64,000 bases of DNA from JANQMY01 sp965228775 (GTDB lineage: Bacteria; Pseudomonadota; Alphaproteobacteria; JANQMY01), in NCBI GenBank assembly GCA_965228775.1, contig OZ245840.1, positions 3,906,001-3,970,000 on the forward strand, given 5' to 3'. Numbering within the stretch: position 1 is the stretch's first letter; each line of letters begins with the position of its first letter. A program made the position numbers and the translations under genes. Under the pieces are notes generated by a model. The model was not told the DNA's origin, ran no database searches, and saw only the letters and a program-made list of their open reading frames with translations. Shown here piece by piece: positions 41,671-51,174 of the stretch.

Positions 41671-42747
41671 TTAAGGCGTCACTGCGATCTTCAAGACACC
41701 GTCCCGCTGGTTGGCGAACAGCTCGTAAGCTTCTTCGATTTGATCGAGCTTGAACCGGTGAGTAACCAGCGGCTTAAGGTCAATACGTCCAGAAGCGATC
41801 ACATTCATCAGCCGTCGCATGCGTTCCTTGCCGCCAGGGCAGAGCGACGTGACAATCTTGTGGTCGCCAAGCCCCGCGTGGAACGCGGCGAGCGGAATAG
41901 TGAGATCATCTGCATAGACACCAAGGCTGGAAAGCGTCCCGCCAGGTTTGAGAACCTTCAGGCAGCTTTCGAATGTAGACTGTAAGCCAAGTGCTTCGAT
42001 AGCCACATCAACGCCCCGGCCTTCCGTCAGGCGCAAGATTTCATCGACCGGATCGGTTTTGGCAAAATCGATGACGATGTCGGCCCCCACCCGCTTCGAC
42101 ATTTCCATTCGTTCGGGAACGGTTTCCGTGGTGATGATCGTGGTGGCGCCTTTGAGCTTCGCGCCCGCTGTTGCGCAGAGGCCGATCGGCCCTTGGGCAA
42201 AGACGGCCACCGTATCACCGATCTTTATGTTGCCGGATTCCGCACCGGCAAAGCCCGTGGACATGATATCGGGACACATGAGCACTTGCTCGTCTGTTAT
42301 TGTGTCCGGGACGGGAGCTAAGTTTGCCATGGCATCGGGCACAAGCAGATATTCCGCCTGTGAGCCATCGATCGTATTGCCAAAGCGCCATCCACCCAGA
42401 GGTTTCAATCCGTGGGAAGAACATTGCCCGTCTTGTGCATGCAATCCTTCGAGGCAGGCATTTGAGTATCCGCTCGGGCAAATCGCACCTGCAATGACAC
42501 GTTGGCCTTCGCTATATCCTTCGACGTTTTGCCCAAGCTTTTCGATAATGCCAACCGGTTCGTGCCCCACCGTCAATCCTTTGGACACGGGATATTCACC
42601 TTTGAGAATGTGAACATCCGTGCCGCAGATGGTGGTCGTCGTAATCCGAATGAGAGCGTCGTTCGGACCGACATCCGGGATTGGTTTATCGTCGAGAACA
42701 ATACGGCCTGGTTCGACAAAGAGGGCGGCTTTCATCATCGAGGGCAT
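41671..42747 (-). CDS. Zinc-dependent alcohol dehydrogenase (MDR superfamily)
   Basis: This 358-residue protein has the catalytic zinc ligands Cys41 (ICGTDVHI), His62-Glu63 (VGHEPVG) and a structural-zinc-like cysteine segment (CPSGYSNACLEG, DGQCSSHG). The Rossmann domain follows (VAVFAQGPIGLCATAGAKLKGA). Members oxidise secondary alcohols, including isopropanol-type enzymes in the close group. The ATG at 42747 has GGAG nine bases upstream. An earlier in-frame start at 42807 adds a charged tail with no family match. Confidence 0.9.
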   Translation of the reverse strand: MPSMMKAALFVEPGRIVLDDKPIPDVGPNDALIRITTTTICGTDVHILKGEYPVSKGLTVGHEPVGIIEKLGQNVEGYSEGQRVIAGAICPSGYSNACLEGLHAQDGQCSSHGLKPLGGWRFGNTIDGSQAEYLLVPDAMANLAPVPDTITDEQVLMCPDIMSTGFAGAESGNIKIGDTVAVFAQGPIGLCATAGAKLKGATTIITTETVPERMEMSKRVGADIVIDFAKTDPVDEILRLTEGRGVDVAIEALGLQSTFESCLKVLKPGGTLSSLGVYADDLTIPLAAFHAGLGDHKIVTSLCPGGKERMRRLMNVIASGRIDLKPLVTHRFKLDQIEEAYELFANQRDGVLKIAVTP

Positions 42748-42856
42748 GATGGTGGGCTCCATATGTGCGGTTGAGCGTCGGTGCTGCTCATCATGCACAG
42801 ATGCCATCCGGTGCCCTTGATTTAGGTCATCTTCCTTGGCGAAGTTGCGGAGTTGA

Positions 42857-43348
42857 CTACCCGTTGCCGCCGATGCACTGACACGCGGACCTTACGGCGG
42901 GAATGACACTCCGCCATTCACCGGTCCAGCGTGCTTCAAACTCGCCACATTTCTTGGGGCAGACTTCGGCTGCATCGTCTTCTCCCCAAAGTGGGCCGGA
43001 TTTCACTTCATACAGAGATTCAATCACAATGGTGCGGGTTTGACCGTCAGGCCAATAGAGTCCGAAACAGTCATTCGTGCCGCGCGCGAGGGCCCAAGGG
43101 TGGGTCAGGAAGGTTGATTGAGTGAACTTGGTTCGGGGCTTAATTGTCCCGTACTTTTGACGCTTGCCGTTATAGTCGATCCAAAACAGCACCAGCTTGT
43201 CACTGGACCGATTGTCGAAAACCAGATCGACGGGCATTTCGCCGACGCGTGACTTAACAAAGCCTTGTTCTTCACCCGTGCATTTGGCGTGGCTCATCGC
43301 CGGGTATGCTGCCAAAAGGCAAGCGATGGCAAACAAAAGACGGAACAT
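42857..43348 (-). CDS. Small exported protein with VHL beta-domain and mannan-binding-like motif
   Basis: This 163-residue protein has a signal peptide (1-21, AMSHA). Residues about 38-112 match the von Hippel-Lindau beta domain without gaps against human pVHL as I remember it: Asn46-Arg47-Ser48, Trp56, Tyr66, Thr79, His83 and Trp85 correspond to Asn78-Arg79-Ser80, Trp88, Tyr98, Ser111, His115 and Trp117. The last four form the hydroxyproline pocket of pVHL. Residues about 126-160 (VCPKKCGEFEARWTGEW, then CQC) resemble the short mannan-binding (MVL-type) lectin repeat. The alpha domain that recruits elongins is absent. It may bind a secreted or surface peptide or glycan. It is monocistronic. 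Confidence 0.82.
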   Translation of the reverse strand: MFRLLFAIACLLAAYPAMSHAKCTGEEQGFVKSRVGEMPVDLVFDNRSSDKLVLFWIDYNGKRQKYGTIKPRTKFTQSTFLTHPWALARGTNDCFGLYWPDGQTRTIVIESLYEVKSGPLWGEDDAAEVCPKKCGEFEARWTGEWRSVIPAVRSACQCIGGNG

Positions 43349-43416
43349 TCATCCCCCACGACATAAGCGTCTTCAATTTCCCCAGCACTGCTATTTAGCA
43401 TGAACGCGAATTGTGG

Positions 43417-44655
43417 TCACTCTATGATTGCGGCATATGCGAGTTGTTGGAACTGCGGCCGCAAGGGGTAGGCGGCAGATGGCATAAGCTGGGTCATCAT
43501 AATACCAACAAGCTCTTCCGCAGGGTCGATCCAAAAATAGGTGCTGGCAGCACCACCCCAAGAAAAAGCGCCTTCGCTGACCGGCGCCATGGCCTCCACC
43601 GGGTTCGTGACCACCGAAAAGCCAAGTCCAAAGCCGGAGCCATCCATGCGGGTTTCGCTAAACGTCTCGTCCCCCATCTCTGACATGGACTGACCGCCGG
43701 GCAAGTGGTTCTGGGTCATGAATTCGATCGTGGTCGGGCTCAAAAGGCGTTGGTCATCCAAAACACCGCCATTGAGAAGCATTTGGCAGAAACGGTGGTA
43801 GTCCCCAAGCGATGAAACAAGTCCGCCGCCGCCCGAAAGGAAAGCCCGGTCATCGAGATAGACGCTTGATGCGCCCTTGTCCTGGAGGCGAATTTCTTTT
43901 GTCTGCGGATCTCGTTCGTAGCAGGTTGCCAGGCGGTGCGCTTTATCTTGCGGCACGCGGAAAAATGTGTCCTCCATCCCAAGTGGATCGAAAATTCGCG
44001 CTTTGAAGAACTGATCGAGCGGTTGACCGGACAGAACTTCCACAAGCCGTCCGCACACGTCTGTTGCGAAGCTGTAGTTCCATTTTGTTCCCGGCGAAAA
44101 AACCAATGGCTGTTCTGCAAGCTTGTGAACAAAGGTCTCGAGCTTCATGTCTTCCGCGCCGATCCCGCGAAGCTTCGCCCGGCGATACAGTTTGTCGACC
44201 GGGTGCTGCACCAGAAAATCATAGGTAAGGCCAGAGGTGTGAGTCATCAGATCACGGATTTGGATAGGGCGATCCGGTGTGCGCACGGTAAAGCTGTCGG
44301 CATTTCCGCTCTCGAAAACCTTGATGTCGGCAAATTCGGGAAGATACCGGAAGACTTCATGTTCAAGCCGAAAAGCGCCTTCTTCATAAAGCATCATAAG
44401 GGCGACGCTGGTAATGGGCTTGGTCATGGAATAGATGCGAAAGAGCGTATCCGGCGCAATAGGTTGTTCCGTGTCCCAATCCATCACCCCTTGATGGGAT
44501 TGATGAACGATTTTCCCGCCGCGCGAGATCAGCATGGACAGGCCTGAAAACTTCCTCCGGTCGAGGTAACTCTGAAAATAATCCGGCAATCTGCCAAGCC
44601 GCTTACTGCACATGCCCGCTTCTTCCGGAGTGGTCATTTGGGGCTGTACATTCAT
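43417..44655 (-). CDS. Serine hydrolase of the beta-lactamase class C/esterase family
   Basis: This 412-residue protein has the nucleophile motif S76-M-T-K79 (FRIYSMTKPITSVALM) and the tyrosine motif WNYSFATDV, as in class C beta-lactamase-like esterases and D-peptidases. A C-terminal region with GFGLGFSV and FSWGGAASTYFWIDP stands where the KTG triad normally lies. There is no signal peptide, so it is probably a cytoplasmic esterase (EstB/lovastatin-esterase type) and not a true beta-lactamase. The ATG at 44655 follows AAAGGA. It is divergent from the SDR gene. Confidence 0.9.
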   Translation of the reverse strand: MNVQPQMTTPEEAGMCSKRLGRLPDYFQSYLDRRKFSGLSMLISRGGKIVHQSHQGVMDWDTEQPIAPDTLFRIYSMTKPITSVALMMLYEEGAFRLEHEVFRYLPEFADIKVFESGNADSFTVRTPDRPIQIRDLMTHTSGLTYDFLVQHPVDKLYRRAKLRGIGAEDMKLETFVHKLAEQPLVFSPGTKWNYSFATDVCGRLVEVLSGQPLDQFFKARIFDPLGMEDTFFRVPQDKAHRLATCYERDPQTKEIRLQDKGASSVYLDDRAFLSGGGGLVSSLGDYHRFCQMLLNGGVLDDQRLLSPTTIEFMTQNHLPGGQSMSEMGDETFSETRMDGSGFGLGFSVVTNPVEAMAPVSEGAFSWGGAASTYFWIDPAEELVGIMMTQLMPSAAYPLRPQFQQLAYAAIIE

Positions 44656-44821
44656 CGGGGCGTTCCTTTCCAATTGTGTTTTTCTCATGACCGAAGGATG
44701 GGCAGAAAGTAGACCGGTCCTGGGCGGCTTTCAAACATTGAAATCACGTGCGCCATGCGCAATCCTGGCTATAGTGCCAAAGAGATGCCGTTGCCAAAAC
44801 CAACAAAAATGAGAGGAACCC

Positions 44822-45745
44822 ATGGCCGGTCGACCAAGCAAGCCGCCCCGCAGCCCGTTTAATCGCCGCTCAACAGCGGAAGAAGTGACAGCGGGGATTG
44901 ATCTTACAGGGAAAACCGCCCTCATTACCGGCTGCAATTCTGGGCTGGGGCTCGAAACCATGCGGGTGCTTGCCATGCGTGGGGCCCATGTGATTGGGGC
45001 GGCCCGCACAAAAGACAAGGCCGCTGATGCCTGTGCCGGGGTCAAGGGAAAGACGACACCTGTAGCGTGCGAACTGTCGGACTTTAATTCCGTCGTAGCG
45101 TGTGCGGAGCAAGTGAAGCAGTTGGATACACCAATCGATATGCTGATCTGCAATGCCGGTATTATGGCTCTCCCAAAACTGGAGCAAAAATACGGACTGG
45201 AATTGCAGTTCGTGACGAACCATTTGGGCCATTTCATTCTTGTCAACCGGCTGCTGCCGAAAGTTCTAGATGCTGAGAGCGGACGCATTGTGATGCTGTC
45301 GAGTTCGGCTCATGCTCAGGCGCCGAGCGGCGGGATACAGTTCGATAATCTTTCGGGTGAAGACGGTTATTCGGCGTGGTCGGCCTACGGTCAGTCCAAA
45401 CTCGCCAATGCCTTATTCGCGCTCGACTTGTCGGAGCGTCTGAAGGATACGCCTGTGACAGCGAATTCACTGCATCCCGGTGTTATCCAAACCAATCTGG
45501 GGCGCAACATGTCGGGATTGTTTTCAATGGCAATTGGTTTGCTCCTTATGCCGATTATGCGCACGATCCACCAGGGGGCCGCCACTCAATGCTATGTGGC
45601 AACCAACCCAGATCTCTCTGGTGTCAGCGGACTTTACTTCTCAGATTGTAATCCTGAGACACCAAGCAAATATGCGCGGGACAAGAAGCTGGCTCGGAAA
45701 CTGACGGAGGTTTCCGAAGAACTTGTGGGCCAGTACCTATCCTAA
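44822..45745 (+). CDS. Short-chain dehydrogenase/reductase (retinol-dehydrogenase-like)
   Basis: This 307-residue protein has the cofactor motif ALITGCNSGLGLETMRVLAMRG and an Arg after strand 2 (GAARTKDKA), suggesting NADP. It also has the NAG motif (LICNAGIMA), Ser in MLSSSAHA and the YGQSKLANALF active-site pair. The layout resembles WW-domain oxidoreductase and retinol-dehydrogenase type SDRs. The DUF2855 gene follows after 42 bp, so they probably form one transcript. GAGAGGAA precedes the start. Confidence 0.92.
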   Translation: MAGRPSKPPRSPFNRRSTAEEVTAGIDLTGKTALITGCNSGLGLETMRVLAMRGAHVIGAARTKDKAADACAGVKGKTTPVACELSDFNSVVACAEQVKQLDTPIDMLICNAGIMALPKLEQKYGLELQFVTNHLGHFILVNRLLPKVLDAESGRIVMLSSSAHAQAPSGGIQFDNLSGEDGYSAWSAYGQSKLANALFALDLSERLKDTPVTANSLHPGVIQTNLGRNMSGLFSMAIGLLLMPIMRTIHQGAATQCYVATNPDLSGVSGLYFSDCNPETPSKYARDKKLARKLTEVSEELVGQYLS

Positions 45746-45787
45746 CTATCTCTTTTCAAAAATTTCTTTTAAGCGGGTATACGGAAT

Positions 45788-46876
45788 ATGACTTACCACA
45801 TTGTCGATTTTCAAGTGAACAAGGCGGATTTGCGCGACGGTAGCTTTGCCCGTCACGACGTTGAGTCTTTGGCGGATGGGCAGGCGTTGCTGACCGTCGA
45901 TTCCTTTGCTTTCACGTCCAACAATGTGACCTATGCCGTGTTTGGAGATGCAATGCAGTATTGGCATTTCTTCCCTGCTGCGGAAGGGCAGGGGCGCGTG
46001 CCGGTTTGGGGTTTCGGAACAGTTTCGGAATCGAAAGCGGATGGTATAGAAACGGGCCGTCGCGTCTATGGGTATTTTCCCATGTCCAATCAGTTGGTCA
46101 TTGAGCCAACCAAACTGTCGAATAGCAGTTTCTTCGACGGTGTGTCCCACCGGGCGAAGCTGCACGATGTCTATAATCAGTATACGTTCGTTGACAAGGA
46201 CCCGCTTTACCGGCCGGACCTAGAGCCGCAGATCATGCTGTTCCGGCCTTTGTTCACGACATCGTTCTTGATCGATGATTTTATTGGTCGCGAAGAATTT
46301 TTCGGTGCACAGACGGTGGTTCTTTCCAGTGCATCCAGCAAGACGTCAATTGGCCTCGCCTTTTGTCTTTTCAATCGGGAAGGCAATCGACCCACAGTGG
46401 TGGGATTGACTTCGTCCGGAAACGCCGACTTTGTCAAACAATTGGGCTGTTATGACACCGTTGTTTCCTATGAAGATATTGGTCTGCTGCCGGAGGAACC
46501 GGCCGTTTTCGTTGATATGGCCGGCAATGGAGCGGTGCTGAACACCGTGCATAACCACTACAAAGATAATCTCAAATATAGCTGTTTGGTGGGTGGGACC
46601 CACTGGGAAGCACGTGATGGCGCGGGCAGAGAGGCTCTGCCGGGGCCTGAGCCCGCACTATTTTTCGCGCCCGATCACGTCAAGCAAAGGATGAGCGATT
46701 GGGGCCCAGCAGGTTTCCAGACGCGCCTTGCGGAAACGTGGAACAAATTCGTGCCGCACACGAAAGATTGGGTAAACGTCAAACGAGGCGAAGGGGAAGA
46801 TGCCGTTCGGCAGACCTACCTCGAGGTGCTGGACGGCAAGGCCGATCCGAAGGATGGTTTCATCCTATCTCTCTAG
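45788..46876 (+). CDS. DUF2855 family protein (MDR-like fold)
   Basis: This 362-residue protein has the DUF2855 hallmarks: FTSNNVTYAVFGDAMQYWHFFP, GRVPVWGFGTV, YGYFPMSNQLVI, FFGAQTVVLSSASSKTSIGLAF and WNKFVPHTKDWV. The fold is related to zinc-independent medium-chain dehydrogenases, with an SSASSKTS loop in place of the glycine-rich loop. The biochemical role of the family is not established to my knowledge. It follows an SDR on the same strand and may share its oxidoreductive context. Confidence 0.9.
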   Translation: MTYHIVDFQVNKADLRDGSFARHDVESLADGQALLTVDSFAFTSNNVTYAVFGDAMQYWHFFPAAEGQGRVPVWGFGTVSESKADGIETGRRVYGYFPMSNQLVIEPTKLSNSSFFDGVSHRAKLHDVYNQYTFVDKDPLYRPDLEPQIMLFRPLFTTSFLIDDFIGREEFFGAQTVVLSSASSKTSIGLAFCLFNREGNRPTVVGLTSSGNADFVKQLGCYDTVVSYEDIGLLPEEPAVFVDMAGNGAVLNTVHNHYKDNLKYSCLVGGTHWEARDGAGREALPGPEPALFFAPDHVKQRMSDWGPAGFQTRLAETWNKFVPHTKDWVNVKRGEGEDAVRQTYLEVLDGKADPKDGFILSL

Positions 46877-47001
46877 AGCCGTTTTGGTTTTGATTGAAAC
46901 GCAAAACAGCTCCAGAGTCTTTGTATAGCGCGTTTTCGCTAAAAGGCATGGGCGGTGAACCGCCAATATCGGATTTTGGCGCTTCACCTGGAAACGCTAT
47001 A
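46877..47001 (+). repeat. Dispersed intergenic repeat, copy 2
   Basis: Starting at the base after the DUF2855 stop codon, this sequence matches the reverse complement of 19941-20051 over nearly its whole length, with a small insertion in the middle. Internal dyads are GTTTTG...CAAAAC at one end and TAGCGCGTTTTCGC with GGAAACGCTA across the unit. It fills the gap between the convergent DUF2855 and Kef antiporter genes, so it may also act as a terminator. Confidence 0.7.
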
Positions 47002-47011
47002 GGGGCCGAGA

Positions 47012-48763
47012 TTAGAGCTTCAATTCGTCTAGCGCGGCTTCCCGCTCAAGACTGATGCGCTTTGCGGAGACTTCTTCGGATGTTCCAATTCCGCGCAGGA
47101 CACGCAAGCTGAGCTGAAGGCTCGATTCGACCGTTTCAGGCACGACGTCTGTTGCGCCATGACCCAGCAGACGCCGGGCGTGGTGCCGGTCGCGTGCCCT
47201 GGCGTAGATCGGTAAGGCGGGCCAGTTGCTCCGTACACTGCTTACAACACGCTCTGCGGCATCCGGATTGTCCATGGTGACAACCACGGCAGCAGCGTTT
47301 TGAGCGCCCGCACGCTTTAGAAGTTCGATCCGAGAGGCATCGCCATAAAAAACGGGCCGTCCCATGCTGCGATGATCCCCGACGGCGGGGCCATCCAGGT
47401 CGAGTGCAAGATAAGTGACATGTTCCCGGTCCAAAATGCGCGCAAGCATTTGGCCGACGCGGCCAAAGCCAGCCAAAATAATGTGGCCTTCGCCCTCCGC
47501 GAATGCGTCGACGCCGTGGCCTTGAGGCTGCGGTTCTTGGGTCTTCTCGAATGTGGGGGCGATGCGCTTGCCCACTTCCGCGACGATTGGTGTCAACATC
47601 ATAGTAATGCCAGTGACGATGAGCATGAACTGGGCCGTTTCCGTGGGCATAAGGCCAAGCGTGACTGCGAGGCCGATGACAACGAATGCGAATTCACCGC
47701 CTTGACCCAGCAGTAGTCCGGACTCAATGGCCACATGACGCGGGAGGCCATAGGCCAAGCACAAGCCCGTCGTGACGACAGTCTTTAGGGTGTATAGACC
47801 AACCACGGCGGACAGAATCCACAATGCTTCCTGGGCAATCACGCGGTAGTCGATGCCCATGCCGACGGTCATGAAAAACAGGCCCAACAAAAGGCCTTTG
47901 AATGGTTCGATATCCACTTCGATTTCGTGCCGAAATTCTGTGCCGGCCAGCAGCAACCCGGCGAGGAATGCCCCAAGGGCCATCGACAGTCCCGCCATAC
48001 CGGTTGCAGCTGACGCCCCAATGACCACGAGCAGAATGGCCGCCATGAACATTTCCGGGCTACCGGTTCGGGAGACGAAAACGAATAGGGGCCGCAATGC
48101 GACACGGCCCAGAACATACATGAGCGTGACCACGATCGCCGCCTGACCAACGGCGAGAACCAGGCCCAGCACAATATCCGTCTGGCTGCCATTGGCTTCT
48201 TGTCCGAATACGCCGAGCATGAACAAGATGGGGACCACAGCCAGGTCCTGGAAGAGAAGAATTGCAAAGCTGGACCGGCCCAGCGGTGTTCCGAGCAGTC
48301 GTCTTTCCATCAGCAGCTGCATAACGATGGCGGTGGACGAAAGGGCGAGGCACGCGCCCAATATGATTGCGACAGTTGGTGGGTTGCCCCACAGCCCGGC
48401 AATGATCGTTATGATGGTGGCGGTGATCAGGACTTGAGCGGCCCCTAGGCCGAAGACCAGGCGCCTCATGGCCCACAGGCGTTCCAAGGAAAGCTCAAGG
48501 CCAATGACAAAAAGCAGAAAGATCACACCTAATTCGGCAAGCCGCGAGATACCTTCCACATTGGTGATGACAATATATTCCAGCCAGGGGAAGGATTCGA
48601 CCCAGACGCCGAGACCGAACGGTCCGATGATCAAGCCAACGATCAGGTAGCCCAAAACGGAGCTGATCCGATAGTGATGGAAAATCGGGACGATGATGCC
48701 GGAAGCAATAAGGAAGATCACGCCTTCGCGCAAAAACGGAATCGCAACGTGATGTTCTTCCAA
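47012..48763 (-). CDS. Kef/CPA2-type monovalent cation:proton antiporter with RCK (TrkA-N) domain
   Basis: This 583-residue protein has about 12 membrane segments (residues about 5-385: VGLIIGPFGLG, LSSTAIVMQLL, ALGAFLAGLLLAGTEFRHE, LLLGLFFMTVGMGID, LLLGQGGEFAFVV). An NAD-binding RCK domain follows (HIILAGFGRVGQMLARIL, FYGDASRIELLKRAGA, IYARARDRHHARRLLGHGA). It matches KefB/KefC-type K+/H+ efflux systems. The start is TTG at 48763 with GGGGGA six bases upstream. No KefG/KefF-like ancillary flavoprotein is adjacent, so glutathione gating is not implied. Confidence 0.92.
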   Translation of the reverse strand: MEEHHVAIPFLREGVIFLIASGIIVPIFHHYRISSVLGYLIVGLIIGPFGLGVWVESFPWLEYIVITNVEGISRLAELGVIFLLFVIGLELSLERLWAMRRLVFGLGAAQVLITATIITIIAGLWGNPPTVAIILGACLALSSTAIVMQLLMERRLLGTPLGRSSFAILLFQDLAVVPILFMLGVFGQEANGSQTDIVLGLVLAVGQAAIVVTLMYVLGRVALRPLFVFVSRTGSPEMFMAAILLVVIGASAATGMAGLSMALGAFLAGLLLAGTEFRHEIEVDIEPFKGLLLGLFFMTVGMGIDYRVIAQEALWILSAVVGLYTLKTVVTTGLCLAYGLPRHVAIESGLLLGQGGEFAFVVIGLAVTLGLMPTETAQFMLIVTGITMMLTPIVAEVGKRIAPTFEKTQEPQPQGHGVDAFAEGEGHIILAGFGRVGQMLARILDREHVTYLALDLDGPAVGDHRSMGRPVFYGDASRIELLKRAGAQNAAAVVVTMDNPDAAERVVSSVRSNWPALPIYARARDRHHARRLLGHGATDVVPETVESSLQLSLRVLRGIGTSEEVSAKRISLEREAALDELKL

Positions 48764-48862
48764 CTGATGTCCCCCGGTCGATGCAGAAAAGTCCCGAAAT
48801 CATTGTAACTGATTTGCGGGGCCGAACCACCGCTAGATTATGACATCAGGACAAAATCTTCC

Positions 48863-49756
48863 TTAAGAACCGGTCTGTGTTTGGTCATCCTCGCTCAGAA
48901 AGGCTCGTACTTCCGCGATGAAACGGTCCAGCTGGTCGTGATGGACCCAATGGCCGGCATTTTCAAAGTTCGCGAGCTTCGCGTTCTTGAAATGCTTTAT
49001 GCGACCGTCTTTGACCGGGTCCGATGCCCACGACTCCGTTCCCCGCACCAACAGGGCAGGGCATGTAATCCGTTCAAAGAGCTTATACTGATCCTGAAAG
49101 GGAATACCGATGGGCGGGAAAGCCCGGACGTAATTGTCGAATTTCCAGGTATATGTGCCGTCTTCGTTTTGGCTAATGCCATGGACGGTGAGGTGATGCG
49201 CTTGTTCTTCCGAAAGGTGCGGGTTTTCCGTCTTCATGCGCTGAAACGCATCATCCAGGCTGGCGTAGCGCTTAGGCGTGCGCGCTGCGATGCCACGCAA
49301 TTCGTCGACCCACTTGCCAAGCCTGTCTTCGATGGGCTGTGCGATACGCTGCTTAACGAATTCCGGCGGTGGTCCGAGGCCTTCGATAGCGACGATCTTT
49401 TTGACGGTTTCCGGGTAAAGCCCCGTATACATGAGGGAGATAGCGCCGCCCAGGCTGTGGCTGATAATCGTAACCGGGGTCATTTCGGTCTGATGCAGCA
49501 ATTGGGCGATGTCATAGATGTAATCGACCTGATTGTAGCTGCCGCCGATCATCCACTGAGAATCACCATGGCCACGCAAGTCCGGCGCGATGATATGGTA
49601 GTCTTTTCTAAGATCTTCAGCGACCCAGTCCCAATTCCGGCAATGGTCACGGCCGCCGTGAACCATCAGCATGGGGGGGGCGTCCTTGTTTCCCCAATCC
49701 ACATAGTGGAGGCGCAAGCGTTGGGAGATATAGGTGTGAGATGTGGGGCCTCTCAT
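48863..49756 (-). CDS. Alpha/beta hydrolase
   Basis: This 297-residue cytoplasmic hydrolase has the oxyanion His-Gly (LMVHGGRDH), nucleophile Ser in SHSLGGAISLM, an acid region near PALLVRGTESWASDP and a late catalytic His in ENAGHWVHHDQ. The RGHGDS segment is typical of epoxide-hydrolase/haloalkane-dehalogenase-like and ester hydrolases. Serine as nucleophile favours an esterase or lactonase. It is a single gene with its own start at 49756. Confidence 0.92.
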   Translation of the reverse strand: MRGPTSHTYISQRLRLHYVDWGNKDAPPMLMVHGGRDHCRNWDWVAEDLRKDYHIIAPDLRGHGDSQWMIGGSYNQVDYIYDIAQLLHQTEMTPVTIISHSLGGAISLMYTGLYPETVKKIVAIEGLGPPPEFVKQRIAQPIEDRLGKWVDELRGIAARTPKRYASLDDAFQRMKTENPHLSEEQAHHLTVHGISQNEDGTYTWKFDNYVRAFPPIGIPFQDQYKLFERITCPALLVRGTESWASDPVKDGRIKHFKNAKLANFENAGHWVHHDQLDRFIAEVRAFLSEDDQTQTGS

Positions 49757-49841
49757 AAATCTGCTTTCAATTGTGATGAGTTGCGTCTTTGCTACCGCTA
49801 CCGCAACGGATGGTCAATGGACGCGAATACCCCTGGGTGGG

Positions 49842-50513
49842 TTAATATTGGGCTGCGGCCACATCAATATAAATTGCCATGAAGTGGCAAATTGCGGCCG
49901 TCAGCACGAAAACATGCCAGATCGCCGCATTGAAGCGGAGGTCTTTCCAAAGATGGAACAGGATCCCCACCGTGTAGAGCAGACCGCCCGCCACAAGCAG
50001 CGTGAGGGCCTGAGAAGACATCGACTCAAACAAAGGTTTCGCTGCGATAATGGCGACCCACCCCAAGGCCACATAAAAAGAGACCACGAGACGCTTGTCA
50101 TGCCAGCGCGTGAGAAGTTTCAAACTCACACCGGCCAGCGCCCCTATCCAAACAAAGGTCAATAGGGCCACGGCCCATTCGGTGGGCAATTTCATGGAGA
50201 CAAGGGGTGTGTAGGTCCCCGCGATCATGAGATAGATCCCTGCGAGATCGATACGCGCATAAAGCGCTGACCGCTCCATATTCCGATTGGTGTTATACAA
50301 AGCTGAAAAGCTGAGCATGGCGAGCAGGCATGCCGCATATATTGTGAGTGCCAAGGCAAGAGCGATCCCGCCATGCGCAAATCCGGTTGCAAGAAGCCAG
50401 GCAATGCCAACGATTGCCAGGAAAAGCCCAATGGCATGGACAACGCCGTCGGCGATCCATTCGATGCGGTGTGTGTGCGGATACCAGTTTGGGGTAATGT
50501 CGTTCGTCACCAC
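49842..50513 (-). CDS. PAQR/hemolysin III family membrane protein
   Basis: About 223 residues with seven membrane segments and the PAQR features: ADGVVHAIGLFLAIVG near the start, SALYNTNRNMERSALYARIDLAGIYLMIAGTYTPLV in the middle (the conserved Asp and the His-equivalent positions), and FHLWKDLRFNAAIWHVFVLTAAICHF at the end with the metal-type His residues. Family members are possibly zinc-dependent hydrolases or ceramidase-like. The start is uncertain: GTG at 50513 gives the usual length, a TTG-initiated frame extends to 50642, and no good ribosome binding site decides it. Confidence 0.85.
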   Translation of the reverse strand: MVTNDITPNWYPHTHRIEWIADGVVHAIGLFLAIVGIAWLLATGFAHGGIALALALTIYAACLLAMLSFSALYNTNRNMERSALYARIDLAGIYLMIAGTYTPLVSMKLPTEWAVALLTFVWIGALAGVSLKLLTRWHDKRLVVSFYVALGWVAIIAAKPLFESMSSQALTLLVAGGLLYTVGILFHLWKDLRFNAAIWHVFVLTAAICHFMAIYIDVAAAQY

Positions 50514-50720
50514 GGTGCGATACACACTGCGGCAGAGATTGAGGCAAGCAGAACGGAACGCGGCCCCTAACACAATTGGCCCCCAGACCCCCAATTCACC
50601 AAAACATAGGGTCAGTCTATCAGAAACATGGTGGCAAACCAATCAAAGAGTGTTCTTATGATTAATGCCTGAACTCCATCAGTATGCAGATTTATTGTTG
50701 ACTGCTTGATTTTCGCGAAT

Positions 50721-51110
50721 TCAGGTTTCGTCGTTTTTGGCGAAGATACTGAGGTCTAGCTGTTCACTTGATCCCAGCCACATGACACCTTGAGTATGGT
50801 CAAGAAAATCATCGCCTGTGATGGCATGGGCGAACACCGTAAGGTCTCCCCGATTCATCATGAGCCAGCTGATGGTGTCAGAGAATTTTTCAACGGGGAC
50901 GGTTAGCTGGCAGCTGCCCCGCGGATGCGGGCCGATCGGGCCCTTGTGTAACCGCCCCATCTTGAGGCCAAACTTTTCGGACGCCTCCTTACAGATCCGT
51001 TCGGCTGCGGTGATCTCCGCTTCTTCGAAATACAAATGAGCGTGAAAGAGTTTGATTGTCTGATCTGATGGCATGGCGAACATATGGGGGCGCGCCAATG
51101 GGATGTCCAA
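50721..51110 (-). CDS. DOPA 4,5-dioxygenase-like protein
   Basis: This 129-residue protein has a pattern matching the DOPA-dioxygenase family: FHAHLYFEEAEITAAERI, GPIGPHPRGSCQLTV, and the NRGDLTVFAHAITGDDFLDHTQGVMWLG block with histidines for iron binding. In fungi such enzymes cleave catechol rings of DOPA; bacterial members are mostly uncharacterised. It is a small monocistronic gene between the PAQR and hybrid kinase genes. The start codon at 51110 is reasonable, but a later Met would remove about 12 residues. Confidence 0.85.
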   Translation of the reverse strand: MDIPLARPHMFAMPSDQTIKLFHAHLYFEEAEITAAERICKEASEKFGLKMGRLHKGPIGPHPRGSCQLTVPVEKFSDTISWLMMNRGDLTVFAHAITGDDFLDHTQGVMWLGSSEQLDLSIFAKNDET

Positions 51111-51174
51111 CAGGTTCGAAATGCGGCCTGTTTATCGCGAGCCGTCCGCCGTGCTGCTTATGTGAGATTCGGAT

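Noticed and set aside
43417..44655. True beta-lactamase
   Set aside because: It has SxxK and a Tyr motif but no signal peptide, and the KTG triad is not evident, as in esterase-type family members.
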